DNA of 64,000 bases from Chloroflexota bacterium. GTDB lineage: Bacteria; Chloroflexota; Anaerolineae; Caldilineales; Caldilineaceae. Numbering within the stretch: the stretch's first letter is position 1; the number at the start of each line of letters is the position of its first letter. This document shows positions 48,612 through 55,963 of the stretch, piece after piece. Both the position numbers and the translations under genes were made by a program. The notes under the pieces were generated by a model, which worked only from the letters and a program-made list of their open reading frames with translations, ran no database searches and was not told the DNA's origin. The stretch lies in assembly GCA_016861025.1 (NCBI GenBank), contig BOKO01000002.1:1-64000 (forward strand), written 5' to 3'.

Positions 48612-49375
48612 CCAAGATAGGCGCGAATCACAGCCGGATTGTGGCGCACTTCGTCGGGCGTGCCCTCGGCGATTTTGCTGCCAAAATCGAGCACGACAAC
48701 ACGGTGCGAGATGTCCATCACCAGCCCCATGTCGTGCTCGATTAGGATGATCGTCACCCCACGACGTTCGTGTACGTCGAGGACGAAGCGCGCCATATCC
48801 TCCTTCTCCTCGATATTCATGCCCGCCATTGGCTCATCGAGCAGCAGCAGCTTTGGCTCCAGCGCCAGTGCACGCCCCAGCTCGACGCGCTTGCGCAAGC
48901 CGTAGGGCAGCGCGCCGACGACCGCCTTGCGGATGTGCGCAATCTCCAGGAAATCCATGATCTCTTCGACCACGCGACGGTGCTTGATCTCCTCGCGCCG
49001 CGCCGGCCCCCAGAAGAGCGCGCTGGCAAGGCCGTTTTCTTTGATGTGAATGTGGCGCGCCGCCATCAGGTTTTCGAGCGTTGTCAGCCCGGTGTAGAGC
49101 GCAATGTTCTGAAAGGTGCGTGCAATGCCGAGGCGGGCGACTTCGTGCGTCGGCGTCTTGACCAGGTCGCGGCCAGCATAGTGAATTTGCCCTTCCTGCG
49201 GGCGATAGAACGCGCTGATGCAGTTGAGCATCGAGGTTTTGCCGGCGCCGTTGGGTCCGATGATCGCATAAATTTCATGCTCGGCCACGTCGAAGCTGAC
49301 GCGATTGAGCACATTTGCGCCGCCAAAACTTAGCACGATATTTTCGACGCGCAACAGCGGATTGTGTTCTGCCAT
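48599..49375 (-). CDS. livG: Branched-chain amino acid-type ABC transporter ATPase LivG
   Basis: The 258-residue ABC ATPase has Walker A GPNGAGKTS, a signature-region variant LPYGLRKRVELGRAL in place of LSGGxxQ, Walker B LLLLDEPMAGMN and the switch His in LIEHDM. LPYGxxRRxEIARAL is normal for LivG. It partners LivF. ATG 49375 is chosen over an upstream TTG (49387), though no clear ribosome site is visible. It appears to be the first gene of the transporter operon. Confidence 0.92.
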   Translation of the reverse strand: MAEHNPLLRVENIVLSFGGANVLNRVSFDVAEHEIYAIIGPNGAGKTSMLNCISAFYRPQEGQIHYAGRDLVKTPTHEVARLGIARTFQNIALYTGLTTLENLMAARHIHIKENGLASALFWGPARREEIKHRRVVEEIMDFLEIAHIRKAVVGALPYGLRKRVELGRALALEPKLLLLDEPMAGMNIEEKEDMARFVLDVHERRGVTIILIEHDMGLVMDISHRVVVLDFGSKIAEGTPDEVRHNPAVIRAYLGQTA

Positions 49376-49587
49376 GCTACGGTTCAAATGATAGCAAAGC
49401 GCCTCGTAGGGCGGCTTGCCGATAGGCTGTCGTCAACGATTCCAAACGATATGGCTACTTCTGATTCTATTGGAGCGGCGCGCAGGATACCACAGGCGTT
49501 GCATCCGTGCAAATTGCTTTTGTGGAGTTGTGCGTTGGGAGGGAGCAAGTTGCGCGGAGCGAGCGAAGATCGAGCATTTGGCGGCGC

Positions 49588-50226
49588 TTATGCGTCGCCA
49601 GGTTTGTCGTCGGACGCAACGGTCTCGTTTGTAGCAGGGCGGAAACGGATTTCGCCATGACGATGAGGGTGTCGCGCCGTGACATCGGCATAGTAGGCGC
49701 GAATCTTTGTCATGTCGCCCTCAATGTCGCCGGTGATCTCGGCAACGTCGCCGCAGGAGATGAACTTTCGTGCGTAGTCGATGTACGCCATGATCACCGG
49801 CACATTGGCTTTCATCGCCATGTGGTAAAAGCCGGTCTTCCAATATGCCGATTTGCTGCGCGTGCCCTCGGGCGTGATCGCCAGCACCATCCGGTCGCGC
49901 TTCTGGAATTCCGCAGCCACCTGGTCGACAAAATTGGTGCGCTCGCTGCGATTGACCGGGATGCCGCCCAGCCAACGCCACACCCAGCCAAACGGACCGC
50001 GAAAGAGCGAGTCTTTGGCAAGGAAATTCGGAAAAGGCATGGCAAAGGCGCGGCTGAAGATAAACCCAATGAAAAAGTCCAGGTTTGATGTGTGGGGGGC
50101 GACGATGATGATGAATTTTTCGGTGTCTGGGTGGCGGTATTCGCCATCCCAGCCGAGCAGGCGATAGAACCAATGCCAGAATCTCTGTATTGGTGTGCGG
50201 TGAATTGAAACTGGTTGTATGGTCAT
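49588..50226 (-). CDS. Lysophospholipid acyltransferase-like protein
   Basis: The 212-residue protein belongs to the PlsC superfamily, in a divergent branch. The NHxxxD motif is HTSNLDFF and the glycerol-3-phosphate region is PEGTRSKSAYWKTG. Such enzymes acylate lysophosphatidic acid or related lipids at the membrane. The variant motif (HTSNxD) recurs in bacterial proteins of unknown specificity. The tail after about residue 195 is not conserved. Divergent from the ATP-grasp cassette. Confidence 0.85.
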   Translation of the reverse strand: MTIQPVSIHRTPIQRFWHWFYRLLGWDGEYRHPDTEKFIIIVAPHTSNLDFFIGFIFSRAFAMPFPNFLAKDSLFRGPFGWVWRWLGGIPVNRSERTNFVDQVAAEFQKRDRMVLAITPEGTRSKSAYWKTGFYHMAMKANVPVIMAYIDYARKFISCGDVAEITGDIEGDMTKIRAYYADVTARHPHRHGEIRFRPATNETVASDDKPGDA

Positions 50227-50521
50227 CCGACTGGCTGTGACTTTCTCTCATTCTGCGTGACTGATGCGCAACACTGATTGATTTTGCCAGTGTACCAGCC
50301 TCCTATTCGAACTTCAAGTAAGCTGGTAGCCAGTCGAAATTCATGCCCTACATGAAATTCGCATCCAATTTCGGATGGAATGTATTTTTGTAGATGACGT
50401 GGTCTCTGTATGGGGCAAGTTAACTAATAGTGAATAAATTGTTAATGAGTTCAGTCGCAAACGCCAGGCGTCTCTGACGCGTTGCGCAATAAAGATTTTC
50501 TGTCAGGGAGGTGTGAGCACC
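50227..50521. other. AT-rich divergent region upstream of the ATP-grasp cassette
   Basis: The 295 bases between the acyltransferase gene and the cassette are AT-rich. They contain a small stem CATCC/GGATG followed by TATTTTT (50372-50398) and a TTAAC-N16-GTTAA repeat (50419-50444). I find no convincing -35/-10 pair. A strong GGGAGGTG ribosome site lies 8 bases before the ATG at 50522. Confidence 0.5.
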
Positions 50522-51400
50522 ATGAACAATTTTTGTACATGTAGGCATCGACGCCGATCGGTCCATCAATTACAGGTTGGCATCCTGGTGGAGCATCGTT
50601 ACTTGTATCAATCGCAACCGACCGGTTTGATCCACGCGCTTGTGCGCCGAGGTCACCAACCTAAAGTGATCGACCCACAAACTACGCTCTATCGGCTTGA
50701 CGATGATCAATGGCTGCAAAATTTGGATCTGGTTGTCGCTCGTGGCCGTAGTCTAGGTGTCCTTGGATTGCTGGCATGGCTCGAAAAACAGGGAGTTCCA
50801 ACCTTCAACCGTCATGCTGGCGTGATGGCTGTTCATAACAAAGTCAATATGAGTATGGCCTTAGCGACAGCCAACATCCCTACGCCGCCAACCTTTTTTG
50901 GCGCACCGGAAAAGTTGAGGCAGGCGCCAGTCAGTTTCTTCCCGTTGATCCTGAAACCGATCTTTGGTGACAACGGCCGAGGACTGTATCTGGTGGAAGA
51001 TGCGAAGGCGGCGGCTCAAGTGAGCTGGCCGGAGCCATTTCTGCTGGCGCAGCATTATCTTCCCAATGATGGCTATGATGTCAAGCTTTATGGAATCGGC
51101 GATAGGGCATGGGCTGTGCGCAAACCTTCACCGTTGCACCCTTCAACAGAGCCGCCCGAACCGCTTACGCTGACGCGGGAGATGTGCGACATATTTGTCC
51201 GCTGCCGCCAGTTGTTTGGTCTCGATCTTTTTGGCGTCGACTGTATTCAGGGTGACGATGGTCTTTCGGTGATTGAAGTCAACGAGTTTCCTACATACAG
51301 CGGTGTTCCCGACGCCAGCGATCATCTGGTCGACTGGCTCGAACAGCAAGCAGCACAGATGCAGCGAGAACGGTCGATTGCACAGGAGGTGAACCAATGA
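50522..51400 (+). CDS. RimK-like ATP-grasp enzyme 1 of cassette
   Basis: The 292-residue protein has a RimK-type architecture. There is an N-terminal Rossmann-like part, NKVNMSMALATANIPTPPT before the ATP lid, a phosphate-binding loop LKPIFGDNGRG (144-154), DVKLYGIGD, and the magnesium motif VIEVNEFP with Asn254. ATP-grasp enzymes make acyl phosphates to join carboxylates to amines, or phosphorylate hydroxyls as inositol phosphate kinases do. The C-terminal NEFPTYSGVPDA echoes that of ITPK kinases. ATG 50522 fits the ribosome site better than GTG 50513. It overlaps the next gene by 4 bases. Confidence 0.85.
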   Translation: MNNFCTCRHRRRSVHQLQVGILVEHRYLYQSQPTGLIHALVRRGHQPKVIDPQTTLYRLDDDQWLQNLDLVVARGRSLGVLGLLAWLEKQGVPTFNRHAGVMAVHNKVNMSMALATANIPTPPTFFGAPEKLRQAPVSFFPLILKPIFGDNGRGLYLVEDAKAAAQVSWPEPFLLAQHYLPNDGYDVKLYGIGDRAWAVRKPSPLHPSTEPPEPLTLTREMCDIFVRCRQLFGLDLFGVDCIQGDDGLSVIEVNEFPTYSGVPDASDHLVDWLEQQAAQMQRERSIAQEVNQ

Positions 51401-52587
51401 AAGCAGTGATCTTTGGCGCAGGGGCAATTGGCTGCGGATTCGCCGGTCAGTTGTTGCGCGCATCTGAATACACGCTCGTGTTTGTGTGTCGCACTGCCGA
51501 ACAGGCGGGCTATCTAAACTCACATGGCGGTTATCGGGTGTGCCTGGTCGATCGTCAAAAACGACAGGAAATCTGGGTCGACGGCGTGAGCGCCGTTCAT
51601 GCCGCCAATATCGATGCAGTTGCAGATGAGATCGCCGACGCCGGTCTTGTGGTGACAGCGGTCGGCGCCAGCAATCTGTCTGCGATCGCGCCGTCGATTG
51701 CCGCCGGATTGCAGCGCCGCCGCACAATTGTCAATGTGCTTGCGTTGGAAAACCTCAAGGATGCCGGCAAATTTTTGCGCAACGAGGTTTCTCTACATTT
51801 GCCGGCTAATTTTCCTTTGATCCGTTTTGGTTTTTCGGGCGCGGTTGTGAGCCGGGTTGTGACGAAGCGTCAGGGTGGCTCTGGTGCAGACCAGCCCTTG
51901 ACTTTCATCGGTGATCCGCCGGAACGGTTTGTCGTGGACGGTTGCCAACTGCGCCATCCCTATCCAGCCATCAGAGGCATCGAGATCGTCAACAACTATC
52001 GCGCACATGAGCTGTGCAAATTCTACATGTTCAGCACCGGACATGCAGTTGCAGCGTATCTCGGCCATGTCAAGGGGTATCGCTATCTACACGCCGCTAT
52101 TCGCGATCCGGAGATCCGAGAAGCCACTTTGGCCGCGATGCGCGAAAGTCAAAGTGGATTGGTTGCTCGATATGGGCGCGAAGTGGCGGGCGATGAGGAG
52201 ACGCTGCATCAGATCGTTGCCCGCTTCGACAATGCAGCGCTCGACGACGTGATCACGCGCGTTGGTCGCGACCCTCGTCGCAAGCTCAGCGTCAACGACC
52301 GGCTGGTGGGCGCAGCCAGGTTAGCTCAATCCGCCGGCGTTCAACCTCGGGCGCTGGCATTAGGGACGGCGGCGGCTCTTTGCTTCAGCGCACCCGACGA
52401 TCCATCCGCTGGTTGGATTCAGCAGCAACTTGCACAACATGGGATCGACTCGTCTCTTCGACAGGTGTGCGGGCTGAATGTTCGCCGGGGATTCGGTCGC
52501 TATGTGACAGAGCAGTGGCGTCGCCTGACACAAGGACAACAGCCTGGCAACTTGCTTTTGAGCCTTGAACAAGTTATTTGGGCATGA
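51397..52587 (+). CDS. MtlD-like (mannitol-1-phosphate dehydrogenase family) NAD(P)-dependent dehydrogenase
   Basis: The 396-residue protein has an N-terminal Rossmann fold with GAGAIGCGF (7-15). ENLKDAG around 118-124 corresponds to the MtlD 'CEN' region. The C-terminal catalytic helix is CKFYMFSTGHAVAAYLGHVKGY (Lys208, His216; MtlD has NTGHA), followed by RKLSVNDRLVGAARL (295-309), the family hallmark. Such enzymes interconvert polyol phosphates and keto-sugar phosphates. Sitting between ATP-grasp genes, it probably makes or reduces a polyol- or ketoacid-type building block; the substrate is unknown. No PTS or mannitol genes are near. Confidence 0.8.
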   Translation: MKAVIFGAGAIGCGFAGQLLRASEYTLVFVCRTAEQAGYLNSHGGYRVCLVDRQKRQEIWVDGVSAVHAANIDAVADEIADAGLVVTAVGASNLSAIAPSIAAGLQRRRTIVNVLALENLKDAGKFLRNEVSLHLPANFPLIRFGFSGAVVSRVVTKRQGGSGADQPLTFIGDPPERFVVDGCQLRHPYPAIRGIEIVNNYRAHELCKFYMFSTGHAVAAYLGHVKGYRYLHAAIRDPEIREATLAAMRESQSGLVARYGREVAGDEETLHQIVARFDNAALDDVITRVGRDPRRKLSVNDRLVGAARLAQSAGVQPRALALGTAAALCFSAPDDPSAGWIQQQLAQHGIDSSLRQVCGLNVRRGFGRYVTEQWRRLTQGQQPGNLLLSLEQVIWA

Positions 52588-52612
52588 TGAACATAACGAA
52601 AGGAGGAATGGT

Positions 52613-52855
52613 ATGGAGAGGGCGATGCACGCACCCATGCAATCAACCGGGCATGAAGCATATCTGGACGAGGCGCTGATCGATGCAATCTGGTGCAAAC
52701 TTGACCGGCAGGTGACGCGCGATGAGGTGCGACGTGTGGCGCACCAGGTGGCCGCCCGCTATCGCGACGCACGGATCACGCAATATGTGCCTGTCTTTAT
52801 CCTTCGCCGAACATGCGAAATCCTGCAAGCCAACGCCTTGATCGAACAGGGATAA
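52613..52855 (+). CDS. Small three-helix-bundle dimerization-domain protein
   Basis: The 80-residue protein contains VRRVAHQVAARYRDARITQYVPVFILRRT, the pattern of the small three-helix-bundle dimerization domain found alone or on phosphatases and regulators in many bacteria. No catalytic residues are evident. AAAGGAGG lies 7 bases before ATG 52613. Its location inside the cassette suggests a scaffold or regulatory subunit for one of the ATP-grasp enzymes, but this is a guess. Confidence 0.75.
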   Translation: MERAMHAPMQSTGHEAYLDEALIDAIWCKLDRQVTRDEVRRVAHQVAARYRDARITQYVPVFILRRTCEILQANALIEQG

Positions 52856-52902
52856 ACGCTGAAAGAGATTTCGCTCTCTTTTGAACCACCCAGGAGGCAG
52901 CC

Positions 52903-53799
52903 ATGCAGTTGTACTTTATGCTCGTGCGCCGGGTTCCGCCTGTGCCAAGCCCGGTGCTGTTGGAAGTGTGTGATCTTCTAACGGGGCGTGGTTTTGACGT
53001 CAGCAGCGGCATTGCCGAAGAGATGCTTGTGCGCAGCGATCGGTTGACGCCGACGCACGATCTCTACATTCTGAAATCGCACACCGAACTTTCGCTGAGT
53101 CTAGCTGGCATTCTGCACAGCCAGGGCGCGGTCATGCTCAACCCCTATCCCTCCTGTATAGCCACGCAGGACAAGATCGTAGCATCCCGGAGACTATACG
53201 CGGCCGGCGTGCCCACCCCGCGCTGTTGGGTGACCAATGATCTATCCCTGTTGGAGCCTGTTGTTGCGGAGCGACCCTTGCTCATCAAACCCTATCGTGG
53301 CCATCGCGGCATGGGCATTCATATCGTAAATGACCCAACTGATCTCGCAGTGTTGCCGCGCCACAACGTTCCTGTGCTCATCCAGGAATTCATCCCCGGT
53401 AATGGTGAAGATATCAAAGTATATGTTGTAGGAGACGAGGTCTTTGCAGTGAGCAAACCCTTTTCCGCCGATAGTTTTACACGCCCAGGACGGCCGTATC
53501 CGGTCAGCTCGGCGTTGCGCGCCATTGCGCTGCGCTGTGGCAAGGCGTTTGGCCTCGGGTTATACGGGCTGGATGTCATCGAAGGGCCGAACGGCCCGGT
53601 TGTCGTCGATCTGAATTATTTTCCTGGCTACAAAGGCGTGCCCGATGTGGCCCCGCTCATCGCTCAATACATCGAAGACTACGCCAACGGGCGCGTTGCG
53701 CTGCATTCTCCCGATCCACTCGCAGCCCCGTTCTTCACCAATGGTTGTTATCCAACAGCGTTGGAAGATTTCACGGAGACCAGAAAGGCAATCTCATGA
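52903..53799 (+). CDS. ATP-grasp enzyme 2 of cassette (RimK/ITPK-like)
   Basis: The 298-residue protein shows YILKSHTELSLSLAG, MLNPYPSCIATQDKIVASRRL and GVPTPRCWV. The ATP-binding lysine is in LLIKPYRGHRGMG (126-138), then IQEFIPGNGEDIKVYVVGD, and the magnesium motif VVVDLNYFPGYKGVPD (233-248) with Asn238. The DxNYFPGYKGVPD ending is strikingly close to that of inositol 1,3,4-trisphosphate 5/6-kinases, so a kinase role on a polyol phosphate is as credible as peptide-bond ligation. AGGAGG precedes ATG 52903. It overlaps enzyme 3 (ATGA) and is its closest relative. Confidence 0.85.
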   Translation: MQLYFMLVRRVPPVPSPVLLEVCDLLTGRGFDVSSGIAEEMLVRSDRLTPTHDLYILKSHTELSLSLAGILHSQGAVMLNPYPSCIATQDKIVASRRLYAAGVPTPRCWVTNDLSLLEPVVAERPLLIKPYRGHRGMGIHIVNDPTDLAVLPRHNVPVLIQEFIPGNGEDIKVYVVGDEVFAVSKPFSADSFTRPGRPYPVSSALRAIALRCGKAFGLGLYGLDVIEGPNGPVVVDLNYFPGYKGVPDVAPLIAQYIEDYANGRVALHSPDPLAAPFFTNGCYPTALEDFTETRKAIS

Positions 53800-54668
53800 A
53801 CATCGGCATCATTCTGGACGCACCCGCTCCTGCCCGGATCAGCCCCATCATCGCCGAGATGATCGGGTTGCTGGAGGAATGGGGAGTTTCCGTCAAGCAG
53901 CTATCACCGTCAACCGTTTTGGCTGATCTGGCGCAATTACGCGTCGACTGCGATCTCTATGTGTTCAAAAAATCGAGCAGCAAGCTGGCGTTGAGCCTTG
54001 GAGGGGCGCTGCACGCCATTGGCGCCAGAATGCTCAATCCCTATCCGGTGACAGCCATGTTGCGCGACAAAATTATCGCATCGCGCGTCTTGCAAGCGCA
54101 TGATGTGCCCACGCCCGACGTCTATATTGTGAATTCGCTTATGCAATTGAAGCCGTTGCTGGCTGCCGGCCCGTTGGTGGTGAAGCCTTATGACGGCAGC
54201 CAGGGGCGCGGCGTGCGTGTGGTCGAGAACTGCGCCGAATTTCGCGAGGCGGCGTTGTCCGATGGTCTGATTTTCGCTCAGCGATATCATCGACCACAGG
54301 GGCGAGATTACAAGATTTACTGCATCGGCGATCAATTTTTTGGCGTGCGACGCGTGTGGCCCGCAACAACGTATGCAGAAAAGTTGGGTGAACCGTTCAC
54401 CCTCACACCGGAGATGCGTCAGATCGCGCTGCGCTGCGGTCAGGCGTTTGGCATCACACTATTTGGGATCGACATCGTTTACAGCGATGGTCGCCCTTAC
54501 GTCGTCGATATGTCGAGTTTCCCCGGCTTTAAGGGGGTGCCCAACGCCGCGCTGCGCCTGGCCGACTATATCTATGCCGTGGCGAAGCAGGCCGTGCATC
54601 CACCTGCCAATCGCCCGGTGGATGCAGTTCCATCGGGAGCTTTTACGCCAGAGGTGAAGTATGGCTGA
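53796..54668 (+). CDS. ATP-grasp enzyme 3 of cassette, altered metal site
   Basis: The 290-residue paralogue of enzyme 2 (MLNPYPVTAMLRDKIIASRVL, VPTPDVYIV, LVVKPYDGSQGRGV at about 127-140, IALRCGQAFGITLFGID) has VVDMSSFPGFKGVPN at 236-250. The magnesium-binding Asn of the DxN motif is Ser240. It may have lost or changed activity, or form a heteromer with enzyme 2. ATG 53796 overlaps the previous stop, with AAAGG upstream, and its own stop lies inside the start of the MFS gene, so translation is coupled. Confidence 0.85.
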   Translation: MNIGIILDAPAPARISPIIAEMIGLLEEWGVSVKQLSPSTVLADLAQLRVDCDLYVFKKSSSKLALSLGGALHAIGARMLNPYPVTAMLRDKIIASRVLQAHDVPTPDVYIVNSLMQLKPLLAAGPLVVKPYDGSQGRGVRVVENCAEFREAALSDGLIFAQRYHRPQGRDYKIYCIGDQFFGVRRVWPATTYAEKLGEPFTLTPEMRQIALRCGQAFGITLFGIDIVYSDGRPYVVDMSSFPGFKGVPNAALRLADYIYAVAKQAVHPPANRPVDAVPSGAFTPEVKYG

Positions 54669-55926
54669 AAAACAAGACACCGCCACCATCATTGCCATGG
54701 TGGCAGAAGGGTTCTTCTCGCGGCTGAGCTTTGGTCTTGTCAGTTTTGCCCTGCCGTTGTACGCCTACCAAATGGGTATGAACCTGGTGGAAATTGGTTT
54801 TCTGACATCGGTCAGCCTGACAGTCTCTATCTTGCTCAAACCGGTGCTCGGCTCGCTCGCCGATCGTTTCGGCTTCAAACGAACCCTGGTTGCGGCGATT
54901 GGGGTGCGCAGCCTCGTGGCCTTCTTGCTCGTATTTGCAGTCGCCCCCTGGCATCTCTATCTGATTCGCGCCGTTCATGGCAGTTCGAAGTCGATGCGCG
55001 ATCCAGCGGCAAACGCCCTGATCGCCGAAAGCGGCGGAAAAAAGCGGGTCGCCTCGAGCTTCGCCTGGTATCAGACTGCCAAGAGCATGGCTGGTTCGGG
55101 TGGCAAGGCGCTTGCCGGCGTCTTGCTCACGTTGACGGCGTCTAATTTCGCAGCGGTGTTTGGCGTTGCTTTTCTACTATCCATACTGCCGCTCGTCGCT
55201 GTGCTGCGCTTTGTGCGCGCCGATCGGTCGAACGCGCGCACCTTTCCCAACACAGATATAGTGAACCGGTCACAAGAGGGTGCAGCACCCGATTCTCTCC
55301 TTAAGGGCGATTCACAGCCAGGATTGCTGCCCTTCGTTATGTTAGGCGGTTTGATCAATGGCACGGCATATATGTTGGGTGGTCTGTTTCCCATTCTTGC
55401 CATTGAATACGCCGGGTTGAGCGAGGCCCAAACTGGCATGATCTATATGGCGTCGTCCGGGATCATTCTTTTCTCAGGTCCTCTATTTGGTTGGCTCGCC
55501 GATAATGTCAGTCACAAACTGGTGCTCTCGCTGCGCAGTGCAGCCAATATTGCCTCATCCATTATCTATCTGGTTGCTCCTACACTGGTCGGCGTGTTCA
55601 TTGGGCGTGCGGTGGATGACCTTGGTAAATCCGCGTATCGCCCGGCGTGGGGAGCATTGATGAGCCGGGTTTCGGACTTCGAACCGCGCCGCCGCGCCCG
55701 AACCATGAGTTGGATGAGCGTCGGCGAAGACATAGGCGAAATCCTGGGGCCAATTTTCGCCGGGTTTTTGTGGAGCGCCTTTGGCGTTGCCGTTCTCCTC
55801 GTCGGTCGCGCCCTTGTCGCTGCGGGTGTAGAAGTGTACGCTATTTGGGTGTCACGACGACTGCAACAGAAAGAAGCGTTTCCCCATTCACAATTGATAG
55901 CCGGGGTCGATGCAGCACAATCGTAA
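54661..55926 (+). CDS. MFS transporter of the ATP-grasp cassette
   Basis: The 421-residue protein has twelve probable membrane helices. The MFS loop 2-3 motif appears as GSLADRFGFKRT (about 63-74) and its echo as GWLADNVSHKLV in the second half, followed by DDLGKSAYRPAWGALMS. It overlaps the third ATP-grasp gene by 8 bases and ends the cassette. Export of the cassette product is the natural inference, but import of a precursor cannot be excluded. Confidence 0.9.
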   Translation: MAEKQDTATIIAMVAEGFFSRLSFGLVSFALPLYAYQMGMNLVEIGFLTSVSLTVSILLKPVLGSLADRFGFKRTLVAAIGVRSLVAFLLVFAVAPWHLYLIRAVHGSSKSMRDPAANALIAESGGKKRVASSFAWYQTAKSMAGSGGKALAGVLLTLTASNFAAVFGVAFLLSILPLVAVLRFVRADRSNARTFPNTDIVNRSQEGAAPDSLLKGDSQPGLLPFVMLGGLINGTAYMLGGLFPILAIEYAGLSEAQTGMIYMASSGIILFSGPLFGWLADNVSHKLVLSLRSAANIASSIIYLVAPTLVGVFIGRAVDDLGKSAYRPAWGALMSRVSDFEPRRRARTMSWMSVGEDIGEILGPIFAGFLWSAFGVAVLLVGRALVAAGVEVYAIWVSRRLQQKEAFPHSQLIAGVDAAQS

Positions 55927-55963
55927 AAGTATGTGCGAGTCAGAGATGACAGGATGTGTAAAT

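Noticed and set aside
51397..52587. Mannitol utilisation gene mtlD
   Set aside because: The catalytic NTGHA is altered to STGHA, there is no mannitol PTS or regulator nearby, and it is locked in an ATP-grasp cassette, so I report only family membership.
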